Shown one piece after another: positions 10,281 to 21,978 of a DNA stretch of 64,000 nt. This stretch comes from Corbicula japonica (taxonomy: Eukaryota; Mollusca; Bivalvia; Venerida; Cyrenidae): NCBI GenBank assembly GCA_038501625.1, contig JAZAYU010000012.1, positions 9,610,001 through 9,674,000 of the forward strand, written 5' to 3'. A program made the translations under genes and the position numbers. Position 1 is the stretch's first letter. Each line of letters begins with the position of its first letter. The notes below the pieces were generated by a model. The model did no database searches. It had not been told where the DNA came from and saw nothing but the letters and a program-made list of their open reading frames with translations.

Positions 10281-13200
10281 CTTAAATATAAATAAATATT
10301 TATTATTCATAGCTTTTGTCCGAGCTGAGACAAAAGTGTTTTCTGTCCCCTTTTTTTGGTGGCACATTTTCAGTTCTCTCCGCTCATGATTTTAGAGAAC
10401 CATGCAATTTTTTTTACTTTTACTAGAGTTTCAACTACTTTAATAATTTCATTTACTTAGTAAGTAACAGATTTTGCTAATTAGGATACATACGTTGTTA
10501 TTGTTACTATAATAAATTTTGGAATTGTTAAATTTTTGACTTTTGACTTTTAAAATTGTTGTATGTGATGTGGTAAAAATATTGCAGATTTCCAATGTTA
10601 TTTTATGCATACAATGCTTTATCAATTAGTTTGTATTTAAGAAATAGTATCTTCCAGCATCATGGAATATCACTGGGATAAAAGGATGGGTGTGGGATGG
10701 GCTGTGATGGGTGGGGGCAAGGAGTACAGATGCTCAAGGATGTTATCATGAGGGACAAAGCCCCAAATGATTTATTATTACTATGCATACATTGGTGATT
10801 TATCAAATATTCAATCATCACTGTACTGTCTAGAGGGAATCCTGGAGGTGCTTAGATTAACTTACCTGAATGTGTGACATCAGATTAGACTTGTTATTAA
10901 AGCAGCGTCCACAGTCATGACACTTGTGTGGTTTCTCTCCTGAAAATATCAAGCAAATGTCAAATATGAAACTTCACTGAAGGTACACATCTTAAGAACA
11001 AATACATATTTTACAATGCATATATTTAAACTACTGGAGTGAACAGACCAATGTCAATCACAATTTGAGAACTGTTAAGATACAGTGTTAACTACCACAC
11101 TCCTGTTATTATTAATAAATTTCCTCTTTAAACTATAAAGCTAAAAACAAATGCAATTACACAATTATAGCAACAAACTTGGTTTCTATAAGCCTAAAAA
11201 TCTTGATTAAAAAATTAAAGGTTTAAAATAAATTGGTTTTAGGTTTACTCCATCAAACACCTAATTTGGAGGTTTCTGGTACCATTCCACGGCAGTCATC
11301 ATGCATTATTTTAACTTTTAAATTGCCAGTCTAAATAACCAAAAAAGGAATGTTCAGCCGTACTCAAAGAAAACAAGGTGAGAAAACTAATTCACTTACC
11401 AGTATGAATCAACATGTGCCTATCCACATGGTATTTCTTGGTGAACCTTTTCTCACATACAGAGCAGATAAAGATCTTCTGGTTGGGTGATTTCCAGCCT
11501 TCGTGAACTCTCTTTGTGTGACCAATCAAGGCTCCGAGCGTCTTGAACGCAGCCTTACACGTGTTGCAGAGATACTGACGTGTATGCAGGTGCATACCCT
11601 TGATATGGGTGTTCAAATTTCCTCGGAAAGCAGAGGCATAATCGCAATGGGGACATTTGTACGGACGACGGCCAGAATGAACGGTTCTCATGTGCGAGCT
11701 CATTCCAGTCTTCAGTACTACCTTGCCGCAAATAGGACAGGGGATCTGCATGCGATTCTGCTGATGAAGTTCCATGTGGCGTTTCAAGTTCTTGGATATC
11801 TTGCCACATTCTGGACAAGCCTCACCTTCTTCACTATCTCCCATGGTGGACACCTTCATAATTCTCTCTCTCCACTTGGCATTCCGCATCTCTTCGTCAA
11901 AATCTGGCTCATCCTTGTGCTTTGTTTTTATGTGCTTCACCAAACCAATAAAAGCTTTATCACAAAAGGGACACTTCAAGGCTTCTTCAGCATTTCTCTT
12001 GAAAGACCTCCTTCTATTTTCAGTATCTTCAAACAAACCTAGTCCATCGTCCTTAAACTTCTTCTTTCTAGGCGAATCATCAGCTTCCCAATCTTCCAGT
12101 TCAGCTCCCAGTGGGCCAAATCGTTTCTTCTTCAACCTTGGATCAGTCTGTGTCATAACCGTTCTCTTTCCAGGTGTCTCGGTGAACGTCACAACTTCTA
12201 CAAAGTTCTCTATTTCAGGTGCTTCAATGGGAGTCTGTGTGGAAAACGTTTTCATCACTGGAATAGGAGTAGTTGGTGTTGGCTTCAGTTCTCCTGATGG
12301 GATATATTGAGAGGTGGAAGGTTGTGGGACATGTTCAACTTCTTCAAAGCTGTATGGGTCACCGTCGCCAACCTGCTGACCACGTCGGATCACAGCATTT
12401 TCATATTCTTCATCGTCTTCTTCCATAAATTCTTCCTCCTCCTCTTCATCTTCTAGTTCTTCAATCTCCTCCTCTTCTTCAATCTCTTCCTTAACACCTG
12501 TAGCTGTTTCCATTGTCCCTCTCTTCTTCTTTGCAGGTGTTTCCATATCAACATCAAACACCTGTCCACGCTTCCTTCCTATTGGACTTTCCTCTTCTTC
12601 CTCTTCCTCTATTTCTTCTTCTTCTTCATCTTCAACTTCAAACACTTCGGCTTTTTTACCCCTTCCTCTTTTTGGTGTTTCTTTCTTAGCTGGTGTTGCT
12701 GTTCTGGTAGGTTTTCCACGTTTTTTTGGTGTGAATTCTTCAACTTCTTCCTCTTCTATATCTTCAAACTCTTCCTCTATCTCTTCTTTCACAACTTTCT
12801 TTGCTCTACCTCTACCTTTCTTTGGAGACACCTCTTCTTCAACCTCCTCCTCTACTTCTTCTATGTTTTTCTTCCCCCTGCCTCTTCCTCTGCCTTTAGG
12901 GGTTGGTGTAGCTTTTGGTTCATCTAAAGACTTTCTGCCTCGACCTCTTCCTTTTTTCACAGGAATTTCTTCCTCTTCTTCTTCTTCTTCTTCTATATCT
13001 TCTTCTATCTCCTCCTCCTCATCATCAGCAACTTCTTCCACCTGCTTCTTTCCTCCCTTTCCCACCTTTGGGGTCTCTCCAGCACCTCTTGTCCTTTTCG
13101 GGTACTTCTTTGCATCATCCTCTTCATCTACTATCTCTTCAACTTGTTTTGGTGGTCTCCCTTTCCCTCTTCTTGGGGTTACTACCTTCTCTTCAATTTC

Positions 13201-16200
13201 ATCAGATTTCCCCAACGACTGCTTGCCACGCTTAGGTCTACCCCTGCCCTCCTTAGCAGGAGCTTCTGCCTCAATAACAGGAGCATCTTCATTACCATCA
13301 TCCTTGCTCTCAGCTAAATCTTTCTCCTCTTCAAGAACAGGAGGGGACATGGACTTTTCCTTTCCTACAGTAGTGATTACTTCTCCCGACTTGATGGTCT
13401 TCATGGTAACCTGTAATTTAGATAATTCTGTACTTGTAGTTAATCAAATAAATTACTGCTACAGGTTTCAAACCTACAATTATTTTCAAAAATCTTTGAA
13501 ATGTTATATGGCAAATTCAAGAAATTGCATTTCAAAGCAAAGGAAGTTTACACCATGTAAAAAAATAGCACAAAAATGATTCGGTTTATATATATTGAAA
13601 CTTGCTGTAGAATTATATAAACTCATTTCAAGTTCATTACATTTTTCTACCATTATTAAATTATGCCTAGGAGTGTCCAACATGTAACAGAGAGGAGGCA
13701 TTTTATGGCCAAATAATACTGTAATCTTTCATAAGACTTTGTCTCAGTTTCTGCTTTAGTTTACAAATTTGTCTTGTCTTTTACTTCCAGTTCTTCAGTA
13801 TTTTACGAGTATTAAAAATTTTGTTAAATGATTGTGTTAATCAACTTAATGCAAGTACACAAGCACCAGCTACTGTATTCAGATTATACATCTGAACCCT
13901 GTTTGACCCTTATATCAAGTCGTCGACACCAGGCTCAACATTTGCGTGTTAACCCTTTCCTTGATATATATGCATTTTTACACATGTGTGACCAGTGTAG
14001 ATCCAGATCAGCCGGCACATCCGTGCTGTCATATCAGGATCTGCACTGGTCACATTTTGGTCAGAAATAACCTAATGAATCAAAAAGCAAACAGTTTAGA
14101 TAATGTGCCGGCTTATCTGAATCTAAACTGTTCGACCTTGCAATAAAGGTTTATCTATACAGGAAAGGGTTAAACAATAATATGTATTTTATGCTTTTTC
14201 CAGTGAATAATAGAATGTGCTCTGTGATGCAATATTTCACCAATATGAAACTGTGGATTATCATTTTTATTTTAGTTTTATGTTGGTACCCATGCACACA
14301 TAATAATCCTAATGACAATGTCTAGAAAACGGGTTTAATATTGTGTCATGATGAAACATCGTTAACTTTTTTGGGCACCATATCATTCAAATGATAGGAA
14401 ATAGGTCCCTTCCAAGGCCAGATTTGATAAGATACAAGTGAAGTGATTACCATGACTTCTGAGGCAGAAGTAGCAGCATCTACCTGTTTATTGTCAGTGA
14501 TGTCATCCCCACCTTCCAATGGTGTGTACGTCTCGGGGACTATCACTGGTTCATTCACTGGTACACCAAACCCTTCAGCAACCACCTGAATTACATTCAC
14601 CATTGTTTCAAGCATTCAGACTTCCCGAAAGTTGAAAAAAAGTGCAAGATATTTCGTGAAAATCTGTCTGACCGAAACAAATTCTGTCAGACTAAAGCAT
14701 GTTTGAAAGAAGTTTGCAAGTATAAGAAGTTCAATTTTTTGTCTCACACTCGGACTAACATAAGCAATCACGTAGGACCAGACCAAATTTTACCGGACAG
14801 GTCCTTCGGTCTGGCAACTTTCAGAACATCTGAGCATTAAACAATAACACAAGTGACAATCCTAAAATAAAATACTGTACAATGTTTCAAATAACACATT
14901 TCTTTTTACTCTTATTTTCTCACATTTTGGCCTTGGGTCTTTTTCATGAAACACCGTCTTTTTACTATTACATTATCAAAAACAGAAAAGAGAGAAATGC
15001 TGAAACATTTAACAATTTAGAGTGAAAAGAAATGGGTTATTAATAATATTCATCCCTGAAATGATGTAAATATTACATAGTAAATTGTTCCATTAAGAAA
15101 TTATTTGAACTGATTTGACAGAAGTCTTCAATGAAGTGAAAATCATGGTTGTGCAATTTCCTGGGACTTGAACTGCACCTGAATTCAACTATTTATTTTT
15201 ATAATTTGTCATTTAATAAGCAAAGTTTTCACTTTGTAGACTGACATAACCCAAAACAAAGTGCATAGCATTAATTTGTTAATTACTAGATAAAGTTGTC
15301 ATTTGGGACTCAAATGTGGCATCATTACATTTCAAGCCATGACTGGTTAATGCACAAAATTGAACTCCAGAGAAATTAAACTTCTTACAAGATTAATGTA
15401 CATTGTACTGCTAGAATTAAATTATCAGTTGCAACCAAGAACTGCATGAAAATGTATTGCATATTTCGAAATGTTTGATTTATTTCCCTGATCAAACTTG
15501 TTTAAAATACATCATTTTATGAACTTACATTTCCTGCAGCACCTCCTTGACTGAATGCTGAAAACAGAAGCAAAAAGACACATTGAACTTTGTCTCAAGG
15601 TATTGCCCTAGTGGACCAAATGGATCTTAAGCTCTTGCCTAAAAAGCTAGCCAACTTTGACCAAAATATTTTCATTATACTCAGTGATAATGAGACCTCA
15701 ATTAGGGCAACACATTACACAGTTCTCTCATTTGACATAGTGACCTGGTTTTTTGGTCTCAGATGACTGAGTTTCTGTCTCTCTGAATACCAACAAGACA
15801 AACACTGACTAACTGATAATGATTTGACGGAAGATGTACATCTAGTCTAATAAACATCACTGCATACTTCGTTTTATTCTAGCTACCAGAAATTGATTAC
15901 AGTAATTTCTGTTACAAAGAGAGTTTTCGATGTTTACAAAAATAAACCATATTTGTTTAACAGTACTTTACCTTGCTGGCCTGCTTGCTGACTATATAGT
16001 TCCTGGGTTCCATTGATGAAGTCCTAAAATGAGAAGTATAAATCATTAAAACTTAATTTTTTCTTTTTGGTATTACAAAACTGGGAGAAATGAATACTAT
16101 TCAATGACATTATTATAAGAAAGTTTACTACATCTGCCAGTTGGTTCTTTCCTTTTAAGCAGAGGCCATTCCCTCTCAATAAACAGGGGTTTTCCTAGCC

Positions 16201-18699
16201 TTTCTGAGGGTCCGGAAAACGGACCCTTTCCCAAAGCAAACGGACCCTTTCCCAATTCAAAATTTCTTCCTTTTTTCCCAATTGAATCCACATATAATTT
16301 TCAAAACATAAGAAACAGCGTTAACTTTCGCTTTACGTTGTAAACAACAACTGACTGCTTTATCTCACACTATGCATGTGACGTCACAACCAGGCGTAAA
16401 ATTTGCTAATCCTGGATAAATTTACACTTCTCTAGACACGCCTATATTTCACAACAATCGGTAGATATCGCGAGATATTTTGATTCTCGCAAGATTATGC
16501 GACAGCGTGATTACACAAACTGTCAAAACTGTCAAAATTGTGTCTTTGACAATTAAAAAGGTGTATATTTAGCTGTTTGTCGGCGCTTAATTAATTTTTG
16601 ACGGTAAGTGATTAGGTAAGTTGATTGCCAATGCAATGATTGAATCAATTAGTTCACAGTTGTTAATTTAATCGCGTTATTCCAAATTATATATCTTACA
16701 GTACTGACTAATCCGTTCATTCTACGGAAAATTCGTCAGTTGAATTTTAAAATAATGTTTTAATTTATTGATCTATCTGCTTAATAACTGTGTTCAGTAA
16801 TGATGAATAGATTTTAGAATGGATCATTTTTTGATACGAAGGTAACTATTAAGTGTTTTGCGATATTTTGTCTAAAGCAAAAAGGGAGATAATAAGTTTT
16901 ATTATTAAATTGACTAAAATACAAAATCTCCGCAAATTATTTCTATGCGCTAAAATTTTACTAAATAAATATTATATGAACAAAAGAGATGAAAAACAGC
17001 AAACATTTTTACAGATTTGTAGTCCACTATTGTAAAATAAAAAATTATATATATACTAATCATAATTTCATTTCAATGTAAATCATATATCACAAGAACA
17101 GAAACATGATAGTTTGTGTGTTCTGGGCATATGGTTCTAGTAGCAAAAAAAAACAACCTTATTTTTTCAAACTATTTGCATTTCAGACGGATATTGCCAT
17201 TTATATACACAACAAAAGTAAAACAAATGGGACATACAAGTGCAAGTTTTGTTTGTGATATATAAATATTATGATTTCAAAATTCCCAAAACTTGTACTT
17301 TTGTCAATAAAAATTCCCAAAATGAAACATTTCACACGCTAAAATTTCCCAATTCTGGCCAGGGTCCTTTTCCCAAAATGGCTAGGAAAACCCGATAAAA
17401 CAACTTGTACGCCACATTTATTTGATTTGGGAACTTTTTTATTAGTTAACACAACTGATATTCAACAAAAAACTGGCATGAACGGATGCAGTTTTCCTGA
17501 AATGACCTTAATATTCTGTGTGCAAAACTATTCTAAATATGTTACCTGCTGTGCAAGGGCTGCCTGATCTGCCATAATCACTGGAGGTACAGCTTCCGTC
17601 ACAGGTTGTATCGATCCGTAACCATCTCCTTCAATACAATGACATTTAATGTTCATTTTTTGGATATTACAGGGGTTTTTTTCCTTATCAAACTGACGCC
17701 GATAGTCGGCGTCTTCCCCTGGAAAAAATGCCCCAACGAAAATCACTTTCCCCCTTGTAAAGTGATAATTTTTTATCAAAACGTAAACTGAAGCTTAATT
17801 TATAGTTATGTTAAATCTATTTCATCTAAAATCTACACAATTTTCACAAACATTTGTTAGAAATTAGGTACATACAAATGTTACTAAATTTAGATTTGCT
17901 ACGTCACAGAAACTGTATCCTGGTCATCAACTTTAACATTAGTGTTACTGGATTATCGTCGTGTTCAGATTAAAGTTTTAAATAGATTTTACAACAGTTG
18001 AGTATCTTGCATCCGAAATCATTATGATTCTAAGCACACATTTAATGGATACATTTTAAAAAGGCTCCGAAAGTGAGCAAGTGTACTCTAGTACTGTTTA
18101 AGAACAGATAACAAAGAGACATGCCTCTGTATGCTAAATAGACAGTTTGGTAATGAAAGCTAAAGTAAAAAAAGAATAACAGAAGCATAAACTTGAGTAT
18201 AAACATTCACTGTTGCTAATACAAGTAAGAGTGTATAATAAACTAAATTTTCCCCAATTTTGTATTTTTCACGCATTTTTCCCCTTTTGACCAGCGTCCA
18301 GCGTCTTCCCCTCTTCCTTAAAAAACTCCTGTATTAATAAAACACTTGAACAGTATTTTTATCCTTTGTAAGCAAAACTATGCTAACTTCATATAAACAA
18401 GAGGTGGTAGTTATTGATCAGATAAGGTCTGGTAACAGATCAACATGCAAAGCAATATACCACTGCCTTTTGAAAGGGGGCAAAATAAAGAAGCTCATCA
18501 GAAAGTTTTGCATAAAGATGTTTTCACAACTATTTTAAAGATTTGTTTATGTTCTGATCTGCTAAGTAAAAAACATGAAAGTCCACATGAAAACAATTAA
18601 AATACCTTGGCCTTGATAAATGACATTGGAATTCTGTGCAGTAACAAACTGGGCCTTCCCTGTACCAGCTACAGCAGGCATCATATTGGAGCCTTCCAT
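9825..18699 (-). CDS. Multi-exon C2H2 zinc-finger protein with acidic/AT-hook-like middle region
   Basis: Eight coding exons join in frame: 18699-18606, 17628-17546, 16023-15972, 15557-15529, 14585-14451 (or -14484), 13410-11400, 10939-10866, 10280-9825. All have GT/AG borders, and phases run 1,0,1,0,0,1,0. The product is about 977 aa (966 with the alternative donor). The N-terminus (~1-130) is Gln/Val/Ala-rich and activation-domain-like. Residues ~134-608 alternate Glu/Asp runs with basic GRGRP, RGKGRP and KGRGRG motifs resembling AT hooks. Residues ~609-850 hold eight C2H2 fingers, the first two short and atypical. The C-terminus is acidic, then Gln/Val-rich, ending APVQ. Known zinc-finger and AT-hook families indicate a nuclear DNA-binding regulator; the specific role is inference. 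The architecture recalls CTCF-type proteins, but the fingers do not match CTCF as I know it, so no symbol is given. Introns hold two hAT-like elements and several MITEs. Confidence 0.88.
10281..10865 (-). other. Intron of the zinc-finger gene
   Basis: Bounded by donor at 10865 and acceptor at 10281. Contains a G-rich GGGATGGGCTGTGATGGGTG stretch on the plus strand (10.68-10.72 kb). Confidence 0.8.
10866..10939 (-). CDS. Zinc-finger gene, coding exon 7 (seventh finger)
   Basis: 74 nt, acceptor TTTTCAG, donor CAG/GTAAGT. It completes the split linker Gly, giving TGEKPHKC, then CHDCGRCFNNKSNLMSHIQ. The finger's last His is supplied by the next exon (LVH). Confidence 0.88.
10940..11399 (-). other. 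Intron of the zinc-finger gene
   Basis: Between exons with consensus borders; no repeat recognised. Confidence 0.8.
11400..13410 (-). CDS. Zinc-finger gene, large exon: acidic/AT-hook-like region plus six zinc fingers
   Basis: 2,011 nt, acceptor ATTACAG, donor ACTG/GTAAGT, phase 0 in and 1 out. The first two thirds encode alternating poly-Glu/Asp runs and basic GRGRP, GKGRP, KKGRGR and PKRGRGKK motifs. The 3' third encodes six C2H2 units: CPFC, CPEC (both compact), CPIC, CPHC, CNTC and CSVC, each with matching His pairs such as HMRTVH, HIKGMH, HTKRVH and HMLIH. The opposite strand is open only because GAA/GAG repeats read as Ser/Leu codons. Confidence 0.92.
13411..14450 (-). other. Intron of the zinc-finger gene
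   Basis: Contains a family-B MITE (13949-14172); the rest is unremarkable AT-rich sequence. Confidence 0.75.
13949..14172 (+). mobile_element. Family-B repeat in an intron of the zinc-finger gene
   Basis: TAACCCTTTCCTTGATATAT to ACAGGAAAGGGTTAA; inner GTGTAGATCCAGATCAGCCG and GGTCAGAAATAACCTAATGA. Confidence 0.78.
14451..14585 (-). CDS. Zinc-finger gene, coding exon 5 with two possible donors
   Basis: Acceptor ATTCAG before 14585, phase 0. It encodes VVAEGFGVPVNEPVIVPETY..., a Val/Pro/Glu-rich stretch. Two in-frame donors are visible: CAG/GTAGAT after 14484 (34 codons) and ATG/GTAATC after 14451 (45 codons). Neither is a strong consensus. Both join in frame to the next exon, so an 11-residue length variant is possible. 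Confidence 0.75.
14586..15528 (-). other. Intron of the zinc-finger gene
   Basis: AT-rich, no repeat recognised. Confidence 0.75.
15529..15557 (-). CDS. Zinc-finger gene, coding exon 4 (29-nt micro-exon)
   Basis: A 29-nt exon between a good acceptor (TTTTCAG) and a consensus donor (GTAAGT). With the incoming G it encodes AFSQGGAAGN, phase 1 in and 0 out. Skipping it would shift the frame. Confidence 0.72.
15558..15971 (-). other. Intron of the zinc-finger gene
   Basis: No repeat recognised. Confidence 0.75.
15972..16023 (-). CDS. Zinc-finger gene, coding exon 3
   Basis: 52 nt, acceptor TTTTAG, donor AAG/GTAAAG, phase 0 in and phase 1 out. It encodes DFINGTQELYSQQAGQQ, continuing the Gln-rich N-terminal region. 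Confidence 0.8.
16184..17394. mobile_element. hAT-like non-autonomous element 1 in zinc-finger gene intron
   Basis: 1,211 bp. Left end CAGGGGTTTTCCTAGCC; right end GGCTAGGAAAACCCG. ATAAA is present on both sides (16179-16183, 17395-17399). CAGGGG termini are typical of hAT elements, and subgroups with 5-bp duplications exist. Subterminal GGACCC/GGGTCC motifs face inward. No transposase frame. Confidence 0.65.
17546..17628 (-). CDS. Zinc-finger gene, coding exon 2
   Basis: 83 nt, acceptor AAG, donor CAG/GTAACA. It completes the split Gly codon from the previous exon and encodes 28 residues (GDGYGSIQPVTE...AALAQQ). The acceptor lies only about 40 bp from the end of a 662-bp hAT-like element, so the polypyrimidine tract is short and poor. 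Confidence 0.8.
17670..18331. mobile_element. hAT-like non-autonomous element 2 in zinc-finger gene intron
   Basis: 662 bp. Left end CAGGGGTTTTTTTCC; right end TTAAAAAACTCCTG; TATTA flanks both sides (17665-17669, 18332-18336). GGCGTCTTCCCC motifs occur near both ends. The left end is about 40 bp from the acceptor of coding exon 2. Confidence 0.65.
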
Positions 18700-18706
18700 G
18701 CCAGCC
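18606..18706 (-). CDS. Zinc-finger gene, start-codon exon
   Basis: The acceptor is TTTTCAG before 18706. The ATG at 18699-18697 lies 7 nt into the exon, so the 5' UTR continues in an upstream exon. It encodes 31 codons beginning MEGSNMMPAVAG and ending VIYQGQ, then a phase-1 G before donor GTATTT. Start choice: this is the first ATG after the acceptor, and the frame continues through all downstream exons. Confidence 0.8.
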
Positions 18707-18821
18707 CTGAAAACAACAAAACTATTTTAAACGGAACAAACTGAGGTAAGTTTTCCGTGATATCCATGAATTTGGGAATTCATTCTTGCCAGTAGTGAAG
18801 AGCAAACTATCACAATAATAA

Positions 18822-18875
18822 GAATGGAATCCAGTCTCAATCCTCAAGCATCTGATTGGCTGAAAAGGAGACTTA
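18822..18875 (+). mobile_element. Family-A MITE fragment in intron 1 of the zinc-finger gene
   Basis: Only the left arm core remains: TCCAGTCTCAATCCTCAAGC and ATCTGATTGGCTGAAA. Confidence 0.7.
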
Positions 18876-18939
18876 AGGCCTATCAGAAGTCCATGTTAAG
18901 AGGAGGAACTATAAAACACCAGAAACCAGACCATCATAT

Positions 18940-19334
18940 TCTTGCATACCAGATCAGGTCATCCGGTGTTTTCACCCGTGTAGGAAATTTCTATCCTACA
19001 CCCCCCATGTAGAATGAGTCACACGCCTTATATGACTTCACGACATCGTACGCAATTATGAATGAACGTTGGAATGTCTGGTATACCACTCCGCTACTAT
19101 AAAAAGGTAGTGCAAAGAATAATTTACAGGAAAATACCCCAAAATGCGGAAAATAAATACGGTATGCAAAAAAAGTATCATTCACTAATGTTTGGTAAAG
19201 ATCGCATGATCCGGCCCTCGTGAAATACGCACTAAGGCGGTAACTCGGCAGAGCCTCGATACCGTCCTTGTGCATATTTCACTCGGGCCGGAACACGTGA
19301 TCTTTACCCAACACACTGGAATGATACTTATAAA
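18940..19334 (+). mobile_element. Family-C repeat, copy 2, in intron 1 of the zinc-finger gene
   Basis: Same landmarks and order as copy 1 including the CGTGAAATA...TATTTCACTCGGGCCGG hairpin; differences are scattered point changes. Confidence 0.78.
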
Positions 19335-20243
19335 TTTTTATGGGCCACTCTGTATTGACCCATTTTGACACTCGACAAATTTATCGCCGATTTTGATGAC
19401 CAGGGCTTTTCTGTTCCTTCTTTACCTGCGGCCAGTTACAGGTGCTTTCTCCAATTAATTTTGCTTTAAATTCATGTATATTTCCCTAAAATGATACTTC
19501 ACATGCAGTTTTTCATTCCTCTTTTGAGATATAATCATTCTACATTTCCAGACGTAAAGGACAACAATAGACCCTTTCATAGAAGTAAGAAAAAAAAACT
19601 TGTGACCTAATTTCAGAACCTGTAAGATTGTCTAAGACTCTGTTTATGTTCGTTAGATTTTTTTCTGACCTGGTTGTATTTATGATCTGCTTATATCTCT
19701 GCTTTTGAAATGTGCTGGTACAGTGTGGTTGCAAAGCTTTTGTCACCAAAATTTCTGCTTCTAGATTAAAACAAATTTTCTATTTTCCAGTTTTAAATAA
19801 GATATTAATCTAATTCTCAATTTAGTCAGACTTTAAACGTATAGCAAAGGTCTATTCTAGTCAAAATTACTAAGCCATACATAATAAAACGTCCGGGCTT
19901 GCCAGACATCCAAAATCAAATCCGCCATTTTTTCGTCACCACGCTTTTCGAGACAGGGAACAGGTCCTACTTTAGGCATCTGTACAACAAATAGGCAGCT
20001 TGCAACTGCAATCAAATTTTGTATGCATCTTCAACGATAAATTCCTGTTCCAACAGTGACCATTGTTTTTGCAGGGTACATAATTTTTATGCAATTTTGG
20101 CACAGTACTTGTCCCCCTTCTCAAGGGCACGTAACCAAATGCGTCGCCATCTTTGAAACCTGCATAAATTTTGTTGTCCGGTTATCGCCCATTTAATAAT
20201 GGCAGCGCCTAGAAAAGTATGTTAACTTAGGAGAAGTACTTAC
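19335..20243 (-). other. First-intron sequence of the zinc-finger gene, unassigned
   Basis: No exon or named repeat seen. 19.87-20.2 kb is less AT-rich with CGCCATTTTT-type words. Confidence 0.45.
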
Positions 20244-20340
20244 TTTACAGGCGTTGTCAGCGTCTTAAATCGTTTAAATCTCGCTAGTTGATGATGCGGG
20301 CTCAAAATAAAGAAAACCGTGTGTTAATTTATGTCGCCAT
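20244..20340 (-). promoter_or_regulatory. Probable non-coding first exon and promoter zone of the zinc-finger gene
   Basis: On the minus strand a good donor (GTAAAGTAAGTA) ends a stretch at 20244, just beyond a CpG-containing region (20,330-20,450, CACGCCGG, CACGCGCGC). The start-codon exon at 18.7 kb needs an upstream untranslated exon, and this donor is the best candidate seen. The exon's outer end (start site) is a guess; no clear TATA box is visible. Confidence 0.4.
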
Positions 20341-20449
20341 TCTCTTTGTCGGTGAAACACCTCGGGCACGCCGGTGAATGATTACCCAAAATGCAATGCG
20401 CCACGCGCGCTGAAATTATGAATGAAATATACTAGTGACCGTGGGAAAT

Positions 20450-21455
20450 CTCGTAGGGGTCCTCAACGGGACCGAAAAAGCAACTACGGTTTGGGGGCCT
20501 TTTCACTAAAATTCATGTCTAATTTTTGTTTTTCAAGAATTCTTGGCAATCAGGCGTAATACTGATATACAGTCATGATATTCCTGATGATATACAGGCA
20601 AATTTGAAATCTATTTTTATTTTTATTGGCTAATTAATATATACGTTGTTTATTTTTAATTAATTGTATTTTTGAGTAAATGAATAAAAACCCCTTAAAC
20701 TATATAATACATAAATATACGAATAAATAGGTATTTTAATGATAGAATAAACTATGTATAGAACATATGTATAAAATCTTCCAATAGGGAAGTCGGTTAC
20801 TATAATAAATCTATGCAAATTTTTTTACACCTAAGTTCAATTTTTTTGACCGTTTTGTTCTTAATTAAAAATATATAATTTGTATAATTTTTATCATTAA
20901 ATAATTAAAAATTTGTATGTGACAAATACGACATAATAGTTAGTTCGGGTTATCATCATTTATATGATTTTCCTCAAAATGCACCCGACAGCAGGCACCA
21001 AAATGTCTGACTGAAACATTTGTAGTAGGTCCCAACGTCCAAGCTCCTGCACCACCCAGAATAAATTTATATTTATTTATGACATTGTTCAAACTTACGA
21101 AAAATGACCGTTACACCACTAATTATAAAAAAAAGAAATGGATTTTTCTTGAGGAGTCTAATATTAACTTTATATACACATCATAAAATGGAAAACAATA
21201 GATACTGAACAAAAATAAAAAGTATCCACTTTTTATGCTAATATTCTCATTAACATATTTTCAATTAGACAGGAATGCTTTGAAAGGTGTTTTAGTGGTT
21301 AATCTCAGTTGGTTTTAAGTTTAACTTTTCCATGATAAACACAAACTTTCACACCACCACCTGAGCAATTGCCACACCCCCCACCTATAAATCACATATT
21401 GCATTTTCGAGTAGACTTTTTAAACCTTATCATGTAATTTCATGATAGTAAAAGA
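20450..21455. other. Intergenic, unassigned
   Basis: Very AT-rich (20.6-20.95 kb); no gene or repeat recognised. Confidence 0.5.
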
Positions 21456-21667
21456 CTACTGCGGTTTAGTTTTATTTCGCGCGGGTTCAATTTTCGCGTA
21501 TTGCTCCCTAGGGTAAATTCGCGAATTCAAACCCCCGCGAAATGAAACAGTGTATTAACATATCTTAATAGAAAAAAATGCGCGCGCGAGTTCATTCCCG
21601 CGCTGATATCAAATTTGTGGCTTAACGCGCGAAAATTCTTTCATACGAAATAAATATCATACAGTAG
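21456..21667 (+). mobile_element. Family-D CpG-rich MITE, copy 1
   Basis: Ends CTACTGCGGTTTAG and CATACAGTAG. Inner TTTATTTCGCGCGGGTTCAA, TTTTCGCG and CGCGAAATGAAACAG. Confidence 0.7.
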
Positions 21668-21978
21668 TATGAAGCTCGCTGGACGCTGGTACTTTTTGAC
21701 ATCGCTCCCCATCGACTTTAAACAGAAATCGCCAAGCGATCCCACCTTCTAATCCCCACCTCTCTTAATAAATGGCTCCTTTGGAGCTACTTTTCGAACA
21801 ACGAGAGGGGCGTAGCGTGAATGGGATGAGTGTTACTCATGATGTGGGTTTGGGAGGACTATCTCCCGGGTTTGGTAAGGGGGCCCGAGGGTGAACAGCA
21901 GGAATTGTGTTTTATTCTTGTGGCTTTTAACGAGTTTTAGAAATTACGTTTAAACATACAGAATGATTTACTGACCAG

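Noticed and set aside
12731..13579. 282-codon Ser-rich frame on the plus strand
   Set aside because: It is the reverse of the Glu/Asp and Arg/Gly coding repeats of the zinc-finger exon; the minus frame has splice sites, domains and phase continuity.
9825..18699. Naming the zinc-finger gene CTCF
   Set aside because: Overall style is similar, but finger sequences and linkers do not match CTCF as I know it.
20199..20216. Plus-strand ATGGCAGCGCCTAGAAAA followed by GTATGT as a divergent first exon
   Set aside because: Good start context and donor-like site, but only six codons and no following exon found; left as unproven.
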